From Aquamicrobium zhengzhouense (GTDB lineage: Bacteria > Pseudomonadota > Alphaproteobacteria > Rhizobiales > Rhizobiaceae): a stretch of 60,726 nt of DNA. The stretch is from positions 1 through 60,726 of the forward strand of contig NZ_JADGMQ010000020.1 of the NCBI RefSeq assembly GCF_016124105.1. The letters run 5' to 3'. Below the pieces are notes generated by a model. That model did no database searches and was not told the DNA's origin. It was given only the letters and a program-made list of their open reading frames with translations. Shown here one piece after another: positions 27,562-36,747 of the stretch (its first letter is position 1; the number at the start of each line of letters is the position of its first letter). The translations under genes were made by a program, and so were the position numbers.

Positions 27562-28458
27562 TTAGCGCAGACGACCTTCGCTGGCGAGCCTGGAAGCCAC
27601 TTCCAGAAGTGCACTGACGAGGGGCGGACGCGGCTCGCGCTCGGCAGCAACCACCCCGACAGTATGACTGGCGTCCGGATCAATAATCGGGATGGCGCGA
27701 ATGGGCTCGGCAAACCCGAAGGTTTCGGCGAGATTCAACGGCATGATCGAGGCCCATTTGCCCGTGCGGATGTGGCTGAACAGCACGATCATCGAGTTCG
27801 ACTCAAGCGTCGGGCGCGCGCTTGCGCCAGCGTCGGCCAGGTGCTGATCGATGATACGGCGGTTCTGCATGTCGGGGGTCAGCAGACACAAAGGAAGTTC
27901 CGCAACCTCGGCCCAGCTCACTTGCGTGCGGTCGGCAAGCGGACTGCCGATCGCGGTAATGAGACGGTAGCGCTCTGTATAGAGCGGCAGCGAGACGACT
28001 GGCCCCAACGGCTCATTATCAAGATAGGTGATTCCTACATCGATATCGAAATTGCCAAGGAGGGACAGGATCTCCACCGACGTCCGCGACAGGATCGTGA
28101 ACGTCACGCCTGGGTGGCGCTCGCGAAAAGGGGTTGTCAGCGCCGGCACCATCGCCAGCGCGGTCGGGATTGCCGCAATTCGAAGCCGGCCCGAAAGACC
28201 GTGGCGCGCAGCCCGCATCTCCTGCTTCATCGTGCGTGCATCGCCAACAATGCGGCGCGCCCAGTTCAACACCTGCTCGCCTTCCGGGGTCAGCCCCTGA
28301 AAGCGCGAGCCGCGCCTGACGAGCATGACGCCCAGCTGCTCCTCAAGCTGCCGCAGCGAAGCCGAGAGCGTCGGCTGCGTAATTCCCAGCTCTTCAGCTG
28401 CCCTGCCGAAATGTTGTGCCTTGGCCAAGGCGATGAAGAACTCAAGCTTGTCGATCAT
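27562..28458 (-). CDS. LysR-family transcriptional regulator, probable fds operon regulator
   Basis: This is a 298-residue LysR regulator. The winged helix-turn-helix is at about 1-60, with HFGRAAEELGITQPTLSAS and LEEQLGVMLVRRG, followed by the substrate-binding domain to the end. It lies directly upstream of fdsG on the same strand. In related bacteria a LysR protein (FdsR) next to fdsGBAD responds to formate, so this one is the likely fds regulator. I chose ATG 28458; an ATG and a GTG a few codons earlier are in frame. The opposite strand upstream encodes an FMN reductase, so the 134-bp gap is a divergent promoter. Confidence 0.92.
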   Translation of the reverse strand: MIDKLEFFIALAKAQHFGRAAEELGITQPTLSASLRQLEEQLGVMLVRRGSRFQGLTPEGEQVLNWARRIVGDARTMKQEMRAARHGLSGRLRIAAIPTALAMVPALTTPFRERHPGVTFTILSRTSVEILSLLGNFDIDVGITYLDNEPLGPVVSLPLYTERYRLITAIGSPLADRTQVSWAEVAELPLCLLTPDMQNRRIIDQHLADAGASARPTLESNSMIVLFSHIRTGKWASIMPLNLAETFGFAEPIRAIPIIDPDASHTVGVVAAEREPRPPLVSALLEVASRLASEGRLR

Positions 28459-28592
28459 GATGGCGACCATAGTGCCTGCGCGTCATGCATACCAGACCGC
28501 CGCCATTGCGACTTGAGGTTGGATGTCGAATGCCGTTTACAGGCACCATCTCGCTGGGTTCGCGAGTGGTCATTCGTGAATGTGGAATTGAA

Positions 28593-29156
28593 ATGAAACT
28601 GAATATCATTATCGGCAGCACCCGTCCGGGCCGCATCGGCCCCAAGATCGCCAAGTGGTTCGAGGGCATTGCTCGGGAACAGGGCGGGTTTGAGCCGGTC
28701 ATCGTTGACCTTGCGGATTTCAACCTCCCGGTATTCGATGAGCCGAAGCATCCGCGGATGCAGGACTATCAGCACGAGCACACCAAGAAGTGGGCTGCAT
28801 CGGTCGCTTCTGGCGATGCCTACGTGTTCGTGACCCCGGAGTACAATTACTTCCCGCCCGCGTCGCTGATCAACGCGATCAGCTATCTGAGCCTGGAGTG
28901 GAACTACAAGCCAGCTGGCATTGTCAGCTATGGCGGCATCTCCGGCGGTCTGCGCGCCGCTCAGGAACTGCGCCAGCTTCTGACCACTGTGAAGGTCATG
29001 CCGCTGCCGGAAACCGTTCCCCTGCCGATGGTATTCCCGCACCTGACCGAGGACAGCGTCAACGCGACCGACCCGATGAATGACGGCGCCAAGCTGATGC
29101 TGGACGAGCTTCAGAAGTGGAGCAAGGCTCTGACGCAGATGCGCGCGGCCGCCTGA
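28593..29156 (+). CDS. NADPH-dependent FMN reductase family protein
   Basis: This flavodoxin-fold oxidoreductase (187 residues) resembles NADPH-dependent FMN/azo/quinone reductases. The FMN phosphate loop is GSTRPGRIGPKIA near residues 7-19. VFVTPEYNYFPPASLINAI is the characteristic second motif, followed by KPAGIVSYGGISGG. The start at 28593 gives MKLNIIIGS, the normal beginning for the family; the frame extends further upstream without support. It is divergent from the LysR gene and followed by a clear terminator, so it is monocistronic. Confidence 0.92.
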   Translation: MKLNIIIGSTRPGRIGPKIAKWFEGIAREQGGFEPVIVDLADFNLPVFDEPKHPRMQDYQHEHTKKWAASVASGDAYVFVTPEYNYFPPASLINAISYLSLEWNYKPAGIVSYGGISGGLRAAQELRQLLTTVKVMPLPETVPLPMVFPHLTEDSVNATDPMNDGAKLMLDELQKWSKALTQMRAAA

Positions 29157-29170
29157 CCAAATTGAGATGA

Positions 29171-29202
29171 GGCAGCGGGCATCAGATAGCCCGCTGCCTT
29201 TT
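29171..29202 (+). terminator. Rho-independent terminator of the FMN reductase gene
   Basis: The 10-bp stem GGCAGCGGGC/GCCCGCTGCC with an 8-base loop is followed by TTTT, 14 bases after the stop. Confidence 0.9.
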
Positions 29203-29231
29203 CCCGACACTCGGCGGACACCTGCCGCGAG

Positions 29232-29636
29232 TTACATGTCCAGTTCTGGATATTGCCGGACGATATCCTGTACCGGTTCCGAATAATCCTCCATCTCCTG
29301 AATCTGCCGCACCTCGATCACTTCATTGTCCGCAGCCGGGCATCGTTTTGCCCAGGCAATCGCTTCGTCGCGCGATCCGACATTTATGATCCAATAGCCC
29401 CCCAACACGTCGCTCGTCCCGGCAAAGGGGCCATTGGTCACGGTCGGCTGGCCACTCTTGAAGGAAATTCGCGCACCGGAGGACGGGGGATGCAGACCAT
29501 TAAGGGCAAGAAGAATGCCCGCCTTCTGCAGGTCCGCATTGAATTTCATCATTGTTTCGACACGTGCGGGATCAAGATCGATCCCAGGCGGCGCAGTTTC
29601 GTAACCCTTGGGGATCATCAGCAGCATGAATTGCAT
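29232..29636 (-). CDS. YCII-related (DGPF-domain) protein
   Basis: This small cytoplasmic protein (134 residues) belongs to the YCII/DGPF family, ferredoxin-like alpha-beta barrels of unclear function that are often encoded near ECF sigma factors. MQFMLLMIPKGYE opens the fold. TNGPFAGTSDVLGGYWIINV is the DGPF-type loop, and AIAWAKRCPA follows. Two close ATGs exist. The second (29636) is chosen because GGAGG immediately touches the first and lies at the correct 6-base distance from the second. No ECF sigma factor is nearby. It is monocistronic. Confidence 0.85.
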   Translation of the reverse strand: MQFMLLMIPKGYETAPPGIDLDPARVETMMKFNADLQKAGILLALNGLHPPSSGARISFKSGQPTVTNGPFAGTSDVLGGYWIINVGSRDEAIAWAKRCPAADNEVIEVRQIQEMEDYSEPVQDIVRQYPELDM

Positions 29637-29817
29637 CGTCATCCTCCATCGCCATATTTGCGGAGATGAAGGATGACTCAGCGGCAATCCGTTGACCAAC
29701 AAATATGCTTGATTAGTTGATCAAGTCGCGACCGTCCGCCGCGCTTTCTCGCCCAGCGCTTGGTTCGCAAGGGGAATTAGACTATCTCAGTCACAGTCAA
29801 CCGATAGAGCCGCCGCC

Positions 29818-30999
29818 ATGTCCGTTACCAAAGAACTCGTCCTCGATGCGCTGAAGACAATCAAAGGCCCCGATTTCGAGGGAGATATCGTATCACTCGG
29901 ATTGGTGTCGGAGATTTTCATCGCCAATTCGAAGGTCTTTTTTTCGATCACCGTTCCGGCAGCACGTGCGCAGGAACTTGAACCGCTTCGCACAGCCGCT
30001 GAGCGTGTTGTGAAGGCAATGCCAGGTGTTGAAGGCGCGGTTGTCGCGCTGACGGCCGAGAAGAAAGGCGGCGGGATGGAATCTGCCCCGCCTCGCCCTG
30101 TGCCGCCTCGTCCCGCCCCGTCACGTCCGGCAGCGCAAGCAGCGCCACGGCAAGCGCCATCCAGCCCGTCTGGCCACCAACCAGGCAAGCGTGGCGTTCC
30201 CGGCGTAAACGCGATCATCGCGGTTGCCTCAGGCAAGGGTGGTGTCGGCAAATCGACAACCGCAGTGAACCTTGCTTTGGGCCTTGCTGCGCAGGGGCTG
30301 AAGGTCGGCCTTCTCGACGCGGACATTTATGGCCCGTCCATGCCCCGGATGCTCGGCCTTCAGGGACGGCCCGAGACCATCGATGGCAGGATCCTGAAGC
30401 CGATGGAAAAGTACGGCATCAAGGTGATGTCGATGGGCTTCCTCGTTGAGGAAGCGACGCCGATGATCTGGCGTGGCCCGATGGTGATGTCCGCTCTGTC
30501 CCAGCTTCTGCGCGAGGTCGAGTGGGCACCGCTCGACGTGCTGGTCCTGGACATGCCACCCGGAACCGGTGATGCGCAACTGACTGTTGCCCAGCAGGTT
30601 CCGCTTGCCGGGGCGGTAATTGTGTCCACGCCGCAGGACATTGCCCTGATTGATGCGCGCAAGGGCATCAACATGTTCAAGAAGGTCGATATTCCGCTCC
30701 TCGGCATTGTCGAGAATATGAGCTACTTCATCGCTCCCGATACCGGCGCGCGTTATAACATCTTTGGCCATGGCGGCGCGCGGAGCGAAGCTGAGCGCCT
30801 TGGCGTGCCGTTCCTTGGCGAAGTGCCGCTGACGATGGATGTGCGCGAGACTTCCGATGCCGGAACGCCAGTCGTGGTTTCCAACCCGGATGGCGCGCAG
30901 GCGAAGGTCTACAAGGAAATCGCAGCCAAGGTGCAGGAACGTATCCGGCTGGAGCAGGCGGCATCACAATCCGCAACGCCTGCTATCGTCTTCGAATAA
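29818..30999 (+). CDS. mrp: Mrp/NBP35-type iron-sulfur cluster carrier ATPase
   Basis: This 393-residue P-loop protein delivers Fe-S clusters to apoproteins. Residues 1-82 form the MIP18/DUF59 domain, 85-125 a Pro/Arg/Ala linker, and about 130-370 the ParA-like ATPase. The deviant Walker A is SGKGGVGKSTT (138-148). LLDADIYGPSMPRMLGL, VLDMPPGTGDAQL and FGHGGA are family marks. The CxxC that binds the cluster in many Mrp proteins is absent: the segment reads NMSYFIAPDTGARYNIFGHG. It lies convergent to the HAD gene with stops directly abutting. Confidence 0.95.
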   Translation: MSVTKELVLDALKTIKGPDFEGDIVSLGLVSEIFIANSKVFFSITVPAARAQELEPLRTAAERVVKAMPGVEGAVVALTAEKKGGGMESAPPRPVPPRPAPSRPAAQAAPRQAPSSPSGHQPGKRGVPGVNAIIAVASGKGGVGKSTTAVNLALGLAAQGLKVGLLDADIYGPSMPRMLGLQGRPETIDGRILKPMEKYGIKVMSMGFLVEEATPMIWRGPMVMSALSQLLREVEWAPLDVLVLDMPPGTGDAQLTVAQQVPLAGAVIVSTPQDIALIDARKGINMFKKVDIPLLGIVENMSYFIAPDTGARYNIFGHGGARSEAERLGVPFLGEVPLTMDVRETSDAGTPVVVSNPDGAQAKVYKEIAAKVQERIRLEQAASQSATPAIVFE

Positions 31000-31710
31000 T
31001 CAAGAGCGGCCGGCCAGATAGGCCGGCAATTCCGCAATCGATCCCAAGATGACATCGGCAAGCGGCTCGAGCGTTTCGCGCGAGCCGGTTCCCGAAAGTA
31101 CGCCAATGGCAAGGCCCACTCCGCCTGCCTTCGCCATCTCCAGATCGTGGCGATTGTCGCCGACCATAGCCAGTTGCGAAGGTTTGAGGCCCGTTAGGTC
31201 GCAAAACGCCTGGACGGTGTCCGGCGCAGGCTTGGGATACGCCACCGCATCGTAGCCGTAAGCTGCTTCGAATAGCTGTGCGATCCCTAGTGCGCTCAAG
31301 GTTCGCTCGGCGCTTCGCGTTGAATCATTGGTGGCGACTGCCATGCGTAATCCCGCCGAATGAAGGTCGTGCAGGGTCTGTTTGATGCCAGGCAATTCAA
31401 CAGGCGTCGCCATGTTCTCGCGCAAGATGAACTCGTCGAAATCCGCCAGAATATCCTGGCGGGCCGCATCAGGCGTGTCGGGGAACCAGGCGGCGACGAT
31501 CTCGGCATTCGTGCCCGCGGCAAAGATCGAGTTTGGCCGAAAGCCTCGGGCCTCGAAGTCGTAACCGACCAGATCCAGAAGCGCGTCAGCCTTCGCGCGG
31601 TCCCCGGCGGCTGCGCGCAGCGCCAGTTGGTCTGCAACCGCGAACCAGGTTGCATGGAAATCGACAAGCGTCCCATCCTTGTCGAACAAAATTCCCTTGA
31701 TAGTGGCCAA
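31000..31710 (-). CDS. HAD-family phosphatase (phosphoglycolate-phosphatase-like)
   Basis: This is a cytoplasmic hydrolase of 236 residues of the HAD superfamily with an alpha-helical cap. Motif I is LFDKDGTLVD (8-17), with the nucleophile Asp10. Motif II is AVATNDST, motif III the Lys in AYPKPAPDT, and motif IV GDNRHDLEMAKAGG. It resembles Gph, which clears 2-phosphoglycolate, but HAD substrate assignment from sequence is weak. It is 5 bases downstream of pgi and probably co-transcribed. Its stop abuts the mrp stop without a gap, so the two 3' ends must overlap as transcripts. Confidence 0.9.
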   Translation of the reverse strand: MATIKGILFDKDGTLVDFHATWFAVADQLALRAAAGDRAKADALLDLVGYDFEARGFRPNSIFAAGTNAEIVAAWFPDTPDAARQDILADFDEFILRENMATPVELPGIKQTLHDLHSAGLRMAVATNDSTRSAERTLSALGIAQLFEAAYGYDAVAYPKPAPDTVQAFCDLTGLKPSQLAMVGDNRHDLEMAKAGGVGLAIGVLSGTGSRETLEPLADVILGSIAELPAYLAGRS

Positions 31711-31715
31711 GCCGG

Positions 31716-33362
31716 CTACTCCGCCCTTGTTAAGTCGTGGACATGTCGCACGAGCCCTGCAGTAGAGGCATCGCGTCCGGCGGCACTTTCCTTCCCTTCC
31801 ACGACAGGCAGGAGGCCGGTGGCAAGTTCCTTACCGAGCTCTACGCCCCATTGGTCGAAGGCGTTGATCCCAAACAGCTGCGCCTCGATGAACACCCGGT
31901 GTTCGTAAAGAGCGATCAGGCGGCCGAGCGTGTACGGATCGAGCTTGCGATAGATTATCGTCATGGAAGGGCGATTGCCCGAAAAGACGCGGTGCGGCGC
32001 GATCCGATCGATCTCGTCTTCGGCCACCCCCTTGGCGCGCATCTGCGCCCGCGCTTCCTCGGGGGTGCGTCCCTTCATCAGGGCTTCGGATTGTGCAAGG
32101 CAGTTGGCCACCAGAAGATCCTGATGGTGGCGCAGCTCTGGCTCATGTCCCTCGGCTCCCAGGAGAAATTCGACCGGGATGATGTCTGTGCCCTGATGCA
32201 GGAGCTGGAAGAACGCGTGCTGACCGTTGGTTCCGGGCTCGCCCCATACCAGCGGGCCGGTGACGGTGCCAACGGCCTCGCCGTCAGTCATAACCGCCTT
32301 GCCGTTCGATTCCATGTCGAGCTGCTGCAAATAGGCCGGGAACCGCGCAAGCCGCTGGTCATAGGGGATCACCGCGCGCGCCGAATAAGAGCAGACAACG
32401 CGGTGCCAATAGCCGACCAACCCGAGCAGCATCGGCAGATTTTCTTTTAACGGCGCGGTGCGGAAGTGCTCGTCAATAGCGTGCGCCCCGCGCAGGAATT
32501 CCCGGAAATTCTTGCTGCCGACTGCGATCATGATCGGCAGGCCGATGGCCGACCACAGCGAGTAACGACCTCCGACCCAGTCCCAGAAGCCGAAGATCCG
32601 ATCCTGCGGGATGCCGAAGGTAGCAACCTTGTCAAGCGCGGTGGAAACGGCCGCGAAATGATGCCCCACCGCATCCGAGCCACGCGCGCCTTCGATCCAT
32701 CGACGAGCCGTCTCGGCATTCGTCATCGTCTCGACGGTCGTGAAAGTCTTCGAGGCAACGACAAAAAGCGTCGTCTCTGGATCAAGCTGTTTCAGCGTAT
32801 CAGCAATGTGGGAACCATCCACATTGGAGACGAAATGTGCCCGCGGGCCGTCATGATAGGGGCTGAGGGCCAGCGTCGCCATCGCAGGACCAAGATCTGA
32901 TCCCCCAATGCCGATATTGACGATGTCGGTGATCTTCTTGCCGGTGGAGCCGGGGACGGAGCCTGACCGGATGCCTTCGGCAAAAGCCTCCATCGCGTCC
33001 AGCACCTGATGCACGTCTTCGACGACGTTCTTGCCGTCAATCAAAAGCTGAGCGCCCTTCGGGCAGCGCAAGGCGGTGTGGAGCACCGCCCGGCCCTCGG
33101 TCACGTTGATCCGCTCGCCAGCGAACATGCGATCCCGCTGCGCCCCTACTGCGGCCGCATCCGACAGAGCCGCGAGCAGTGCCAGCGTCTCCTCGCTCAA
33201 CGCACATTTGGAATAGTCCAACAGGAGGTCATCGAACCGGGCCGAGAATTTTTCGAAGCGTTGCGGATCTTCAGAAAACGCTGCGCGCAGATCAAAAGAA
33301 TCCTGCGCAGCTCGATGATCTTTAAGCGCATTCAATGCGGCACCGACATCGTTTCGGTCCAT
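31716..33362 (-). CDS. pgi: Glucose-6-phosphate isomerase
   Basis: This enzyme interconverts glucose 6-phosphate and fructose 6-phosphate. The 548 residues match the long bacterial PGI type. Conserved blocks are [45 protein letters not shown], and [20 protein letters not shown] near the C-terminal half. I chose ATG 33362, with GGAG five bases upstream; a GTG two codons earlier is in frame. It is first in a two-gene unit with the HAD phosphatase. The divergent MocR gene shares its upstream region. Confidence 0.97.
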   Translation of the reverse strand: MDRNDVGAALNALKDHRAAQDSFDLRAAFSEDPQRFEKFSARFDDLLLDYSKCALSEETLALLAALSDAAAVGAQRDRMFAGERINVTEGRAVLHTALRCPKGAQLLIDGKNVVEDVHQVLDAMEAFAEGIRSGSVPGSTGKKITDIVNIGIGGSDLGPAMATLALSPYHDGPRAHFVSNVDGSHIADTLKQLDPETTLFVVASKTFTTVETMTNAETARRWIEGARGSDAVGHHFAAVSTALDKVATFGIPQDRIFGFWDWVGGRYSLWSAIGLPIMIAVGSKNFREFLRGAHAIDEHFRTAPLKENLPMLLGLVGYWHRVVCSYSARAVIPYDQRLARFPAYLQQLDMESNGKAVMTDGEAVGTVTGPLVWGEPGTNGQHAFFQLLHQGTDIIPVEFLLGAEGHEPELRHHQDLLVANCLAQSEALMKGRTPEEARAQMRAKGVAEDEIDRIAPHRVFSGNRPSMTIIYRKLDPYTLGRLIALYEHRVFIEAQLFGINAFDQWGVELGKELATGLLPVVEGKESAAGRDASTAGLVRHVHDLTRAE

Positions 33363-33453
33363 GATCACTCCAGGTCGATCCAGGTTGCACGTGACACTAG
33401 CAGGCCATCGAGAAATGGTAACCCCACCCGATGGATCAAGCCTGACCTATCGC

Positions 33454-33470
33454 TGGTACAAATTGGTACG
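33454..33470. promoter_or_regulatory. Candidate MocR operator (direct repeat)
   Basis: TGGTACA (33454-33460) and TGGTACG (33464-33470) are direct repeats exactly 10 bases apart, one helical turn. They lie in the 192-bp gap between pgi and the MocR gene, 85-100 bases before the MocR start. MocR regulators commonly bind direct repeats, and autoregulation is usual. The target is inferred only from position. Confidence 0.45.
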
Positions 33471-33554
33471 ATCAAATCTTTTGATTGGCGTAAACGGTTA
33501 GGCCAGCCCTTAATGCATTGAGCCAGAACTGGCTAGCTTGGGAGGGTTAAGTCA

Positions 33555-35051
33555 ATGTCGTCACGCACGGATCCTGCGATCTGGTCAGGTTTGTTTCGTA
33601 TATCGCCCGATTCGGGCCAGACCTTACAGGCGCAGATCAGGCAGGCGATCGTCGCTGCTATTCTTGATCGGCAGATTGCGGCTTCCATGCCGCTTCCATC
33701 ATGCCGTGTACTTGCTGAAAAACTCGGTGTTGCGCGCGGCACGGTGGTGCTGGCGTTCCAGCAATTGGTCGACCAGGGATTTCTGATCGCGCGGGAGAGA
33801 CGCGGTCACTTCGTCAATCCGGATATTCTGGCTGCGCCGGCAGGTCTGCGCGAGGTCGCGACCAGGACGCCAAAGGAAACGATCGACTGGCGCGCGCGCC
33901 GCCGCGTCTTTGCGTCGGACATGCCAGAGCCGGTCAAGCAGGAGAACTGGATCAAGGCGTCCTATCCGTTCGTCTACGGCCAGTTTGATCCGGCGCTGTT
34001 TCCAACCGCCGAATGGCGCGAGTGCAACCGAATGGCGCTGGCGGTACTGGAAATCCGCAACTGGGCCGCGGACATGGTCGATCGTGACGATCCGCTCCTG
34101 ATCGAGCAGATCCAGGCCCGCTTGCTTCCGCGCCGCGGCATCTTTGCCAATCCCGACGAGATAATCGTCACGCTTGGGGCTCAAAACGCGCTCTACATGC
34201 TGGCAACCCTGCTGATGGGCAAGGGCACCAAAGTCGCGATGGAAAACCCCGGCTATCCCGATGCACGAGCGATTTTCCGCCTTGCAGGAGCCGAAGTTGC
34301 CTCCGTTCCGGTGGATCACGAAGGCATCGACCCGATGGCGATCCCTCGTGACAGCAACTTCGTCTTTGTGACGCCCAACCATCACTGCCCAACCATGGTC
34401 GCACTGTCGGATGAGCGCCGAAATTTCCTGCTTGAAGATGCCGAGCGCAATGACCGCATCATCATTGAGGACGGCTATGACAGCCAGCTGATGGACGAAG
34501 CGCCTCAACAGGCTCTGCGCAGCATCGACCGTTCCGGACGCGTCATCTATGTCGGCTCCATGTCAAAGACGCTGGCTCCTGGGCTTCGCATTGGCTTCAT
34601 CGTCGCATCGGCCGGGCTTATTGCTGAATTGCGGGCCTTGCGTCGCTTCATACTGCGCCATCCCCCCGCCAACAATCAGCGCGCAGTCGCCCTCTTCCTG
34701 TCGCTTGGTCATCACGAGGCGCTGGTGCGCAGACTTTCCACCGCCTTTGCGGAACGCCGCCGACGCCTGACGCAGGCGGTTGATGCCTTCCTGCCCGAAT
34801 GGCAGGCGATCAATGCTCCGACTGGCACGTCCGTCTGGCTCAAGGGCCCACGCGGAGCAAATGCCCATTCTCTTGCCGAAGTTGCGGCAAGCCGCGGCGT
34901 CCTGATTGAGCCGGGTGCGCGTTTCTTCGACCGCCCCGAGAACAACGCGCATTTCGTGCGGCTCGGCATTTCGTCGATCGCCCTTCAGCACATCGAGCCC
35001 GGCATCAGGGAGCTGGCAACGGCGGCGGGGAGACGTCCCGCAGCCGCCTGA
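33555..35051 (+). CDS. MocR-type regulator (GntR HTH fused to aminotransferase fold)
   Basis: This transcription factor of 498 residues has an N-terminal GntR-type winged helix (about 20-88, SCRVLAEKLGVARGTVVLAF) and a class-I aminotransferase domain (about 115-490). The PLP-binding lysine is K338 in YVGSMSKTLAPG. The cofactor pocket includes IEDGYDSQL and GAQNALYML. MocR proteins sense amino acids or vitamin B6 compounds via PLP. The ATG has GGGAGGGTTAAG upstream. It precedes the MttB-family gene by 115 bases on the same strand, so that gene may be its target. Confidence 0.94.
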   Translation: MSSRTDPAIWSGLFRISPDSGQTLQAQIRQAIVAAILDRQIAASMPLPSCRVLAEKLGVARGTVVLAFQQLVDQGFLIARERRGHFVNPDILAAPAGLREVATRTPKETIDWRARRRVFASDMPEPVKQENWIKASYPFVYGQFDPALFPTAEWRECNRMALAVLEIRNWAADMVDRDDPLLIEQIQARLLPRRGIFANPDEIIVTLGAQNALYMLATLLMGKGTKVAMENPGYPDARAIFRLAGAEVASVPVDHEGIDPMAIPRDSNFVFVTPNHHCPTMVALSDERRNFLLEDAERNDRIIIEDGYDSQLMDEAPQQALRSIDRSGRVIYVGSMSKTLAPGLRIGFIVASAGLIAELRALRRFILRHPPANNQRAVALFLSLGHHEALVRRLSTAFAERRRRLTQAVDAFLPEWQAINAPTGTSVWLKGPRGANAHSLAEVAASRGVLIEPGARFFDRPENNAHFVRLGISSIALQHIEPGIRELATAAGRRPAAA

Positions 35052-35061
35052 CCCAACGGAT

Positions 35062-35087
35062 TGATCCAGCGACTTCAGGCTGGATCA
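35062..35087 (+). other. Hairpin between MocR and MttB-family genes
   Basis: TGATCCAGC (35062-35070) pairs exactly with GCTGGATCA (35079-35087) across an 8-base loop. Only GTTCC follows, so it is a weak terminator at best, or an attenuating structure before the methyltransferase gene. Confidence 0.6.
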
Positions 35088-35166
35088 GTTCCACGCTTGA
35101 GGTGGCTCATCACGCATTGAAGAATGCCGCACATAGTTCTCTTCGGCCCCTGTTGAGGAGACGTGC

Positions 35167-36747
35167 ATGACCGACACGTTGGAAGAGCAGATTGCAGCCA
35201 GTCCGTCCCGCCGTGCCGGTGGTCGGGAAGCCAGGCGTGCCCTTCGCGCCGCACCACTTGGCGAGGACATTCGCCCGGTAAAGGCCGGCCTTGAAGGCGG
35301 CCGCTACAAGCCCCTCAACGATGCCGATCTCGACCGCATTCATGAAGCTGTCCTTACGCTTCTCGAAACAGTCGGTTTCGCGAATGCAATTCCTTCCTGC
35401 ATCGAGGCCCTGACCGGCGCGGGTGCCGATCTTGGCGCGGATGGACGCATTCGCTTTCCTCGTCAGCTGGTTCTGGAGACGATCCGCAACGCTGCGCGCA
35501 ACTTCACGCTTTGCGGGCAGGATCCCAGGCATGACATGCGGGTCCAGGGAAGCCGCGTGCATTACGGCACTGCAGGCGCTGCGGTGCACGTCGTCGATGT
35601 CGAGAAGCGCGAATACCGTGAATCGTTGCTGCAGGACATCTATGACGCGGCGCGGATCGTTGACGTCATGGACAACATCCACTTCTTTCAGCGCCCGATG
35701 GTCCCGCGCGACATGGTCGACCCAGCCGATCTCGATCTCAACACGCTATACGCCTGCGTCACAGGCACCACCAAGCATGTCGGCACCTCGTTCACCGTCC
35801 GCGAAAACGTCGCGCCTGCGCTCGACATTCTCCACGCGATTGCCGGCGGCGAAGAAAACTTCCGCGCCCGGCCCTTCGTTTCAAACTCCAACTGCTTCGT
35901 TGTCCCGCCGATGAAGTTTGCCGAGGATGCCTGCGGCGTTCTCGAGGCCTGCGTCGAAGGCGGCATCCCGATCCTGCTTCTCTCTGCCGGACAAGCCGGA
36001 GCAACTGCGCCCGCCGCAATCGCCGGTGCTGTGGTACAGGCCGTTGCCGAGGTTCTCGCCGGCCTCGTCTACGTCAACGCGCTGAAGCCCGGGCACCCCT
36101 GCATCTTCGGAACGTGGCCGTTCGTGTCTGACCTTCGTACCGGCGCCATGTCCGGCGGGTCAGGCGAGCAGGCGCTTCTCACCGCCGCATGCGCGCAGAT
36201 GGCGCAATATTATGACCTTCCGGGTGGCTCTGCCGCGGGCATGGCCGATTCAAAACTCCCGGACATCCAATCGGGCTACGAAAAAGGCATCACGGAAGTG
36301 ATGGCCGGGCTGTCTGGGCTGAACCTGATCTATGAAGCGGCAGGAATGCACGCTTCGCTCCTCGGCTTCAGTCTTGAAAGCCTGATCATCGACAATGACA
36401 TGATTGGGCAATGCCTGCGTTGTGTTCGCGGCATCGAAGTCTCCGACGCTGCCTTGTCTCTCGATGTTATCTCGGATGTCTGCCTCAACGGCCCGGGACA
36501 TTATCTCGGCCATGAGCAGACCCTCCGCCTCATGCAGACCGAATATTTCTATCCTGCGGTTGCTGACCGGTTCAGCCCGAAGGAGTGGAAAGAACGGGGC
36601 AAGCCGGATCTTCTCCAGCGTGCGATCGCGGAAAAGCAGCGCATCCTCGGCAGCCATTTTCCGCGGCACGTGCCAAGAGAGGTCGATGACGCGATACGTG
36701 CCCGCCACCCCAACATCCACCTGTCCCGAAAATCCATGGGCTGGTAG
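35167..36747 (+). CDS. Trimethylamine methyltransferase (MttB) family protein, no pyrrolysine
   Basis: This 526-residue protein belongs to the COG5598 MttB superfamily, whose members transfer a methyl group from quaternary or tertiary amines to a corrinoid protein. The frame is open throughout, with no internal TAG, so it is of the non-pyrrolysine type, like the glycine betaine methyltransferase MtgB. Landmarks are RYKPLNDADLDRIHEAVLTL near the start, SNSNCFVVPPMKFAED in the middle and GGSGEQALLTAACAQMAQYY later. No corrinoid protein, RamA or methyltransferase partner gene is within the window. The substrate may be a betaine such as glycine betaine, proline betaine or carnitine; this is an inference from the family. 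Confidence 0.88.
   Translation: MTDTLEEQIAASPSRRAGGREARRALRAAPLGEDIRPVKAGLEGGRYKPLNDADLDRIHEAVLTLLETVGFANAIPSCIEALTGAGADLGADGRIRFPRQLVLETIRNAARNFTLCGQDPRHDMRVQGSRVHYGTAGAAVHVVDVEKREYRESLLQDIYDAARIVDVMDNIHFFQRPMVPRDMVDPADLDLNTLYACVTGTTKHVGTSFTVRENVAPALDILHAIAGGEENFRARPFVSNSNCFVVPPMKFAEDACGVLEACVEGGIPILLLSAGQAGATAPAAIAGAVVQAVAEVLAGLVYVNALKPGHPCIFGTWPFVSDLRTGAMSGGSGEQALLTAACAQMAQYYDLPGGSAAGMADSKLPDIQSGYEKGITEVMAGLSGLNLIYEAAGMHASLLGFSLESLIIDNDMIGQCLRCVRGIEVSDAALSLDVISDVCLNGPGHYLGHEQTLRLMQTEYFYPAVADRFSPKEWKERGKPDLLQRAIAEKQRILGSHFPRHVPREVDDAIRARHPNIHLSRKSMGW

Noticed and set aside
35167-36747. Pyrrolysine-containing MttB
   Set aside because: The frame is continuous with no in-frame TAG and no pyl genes are present.
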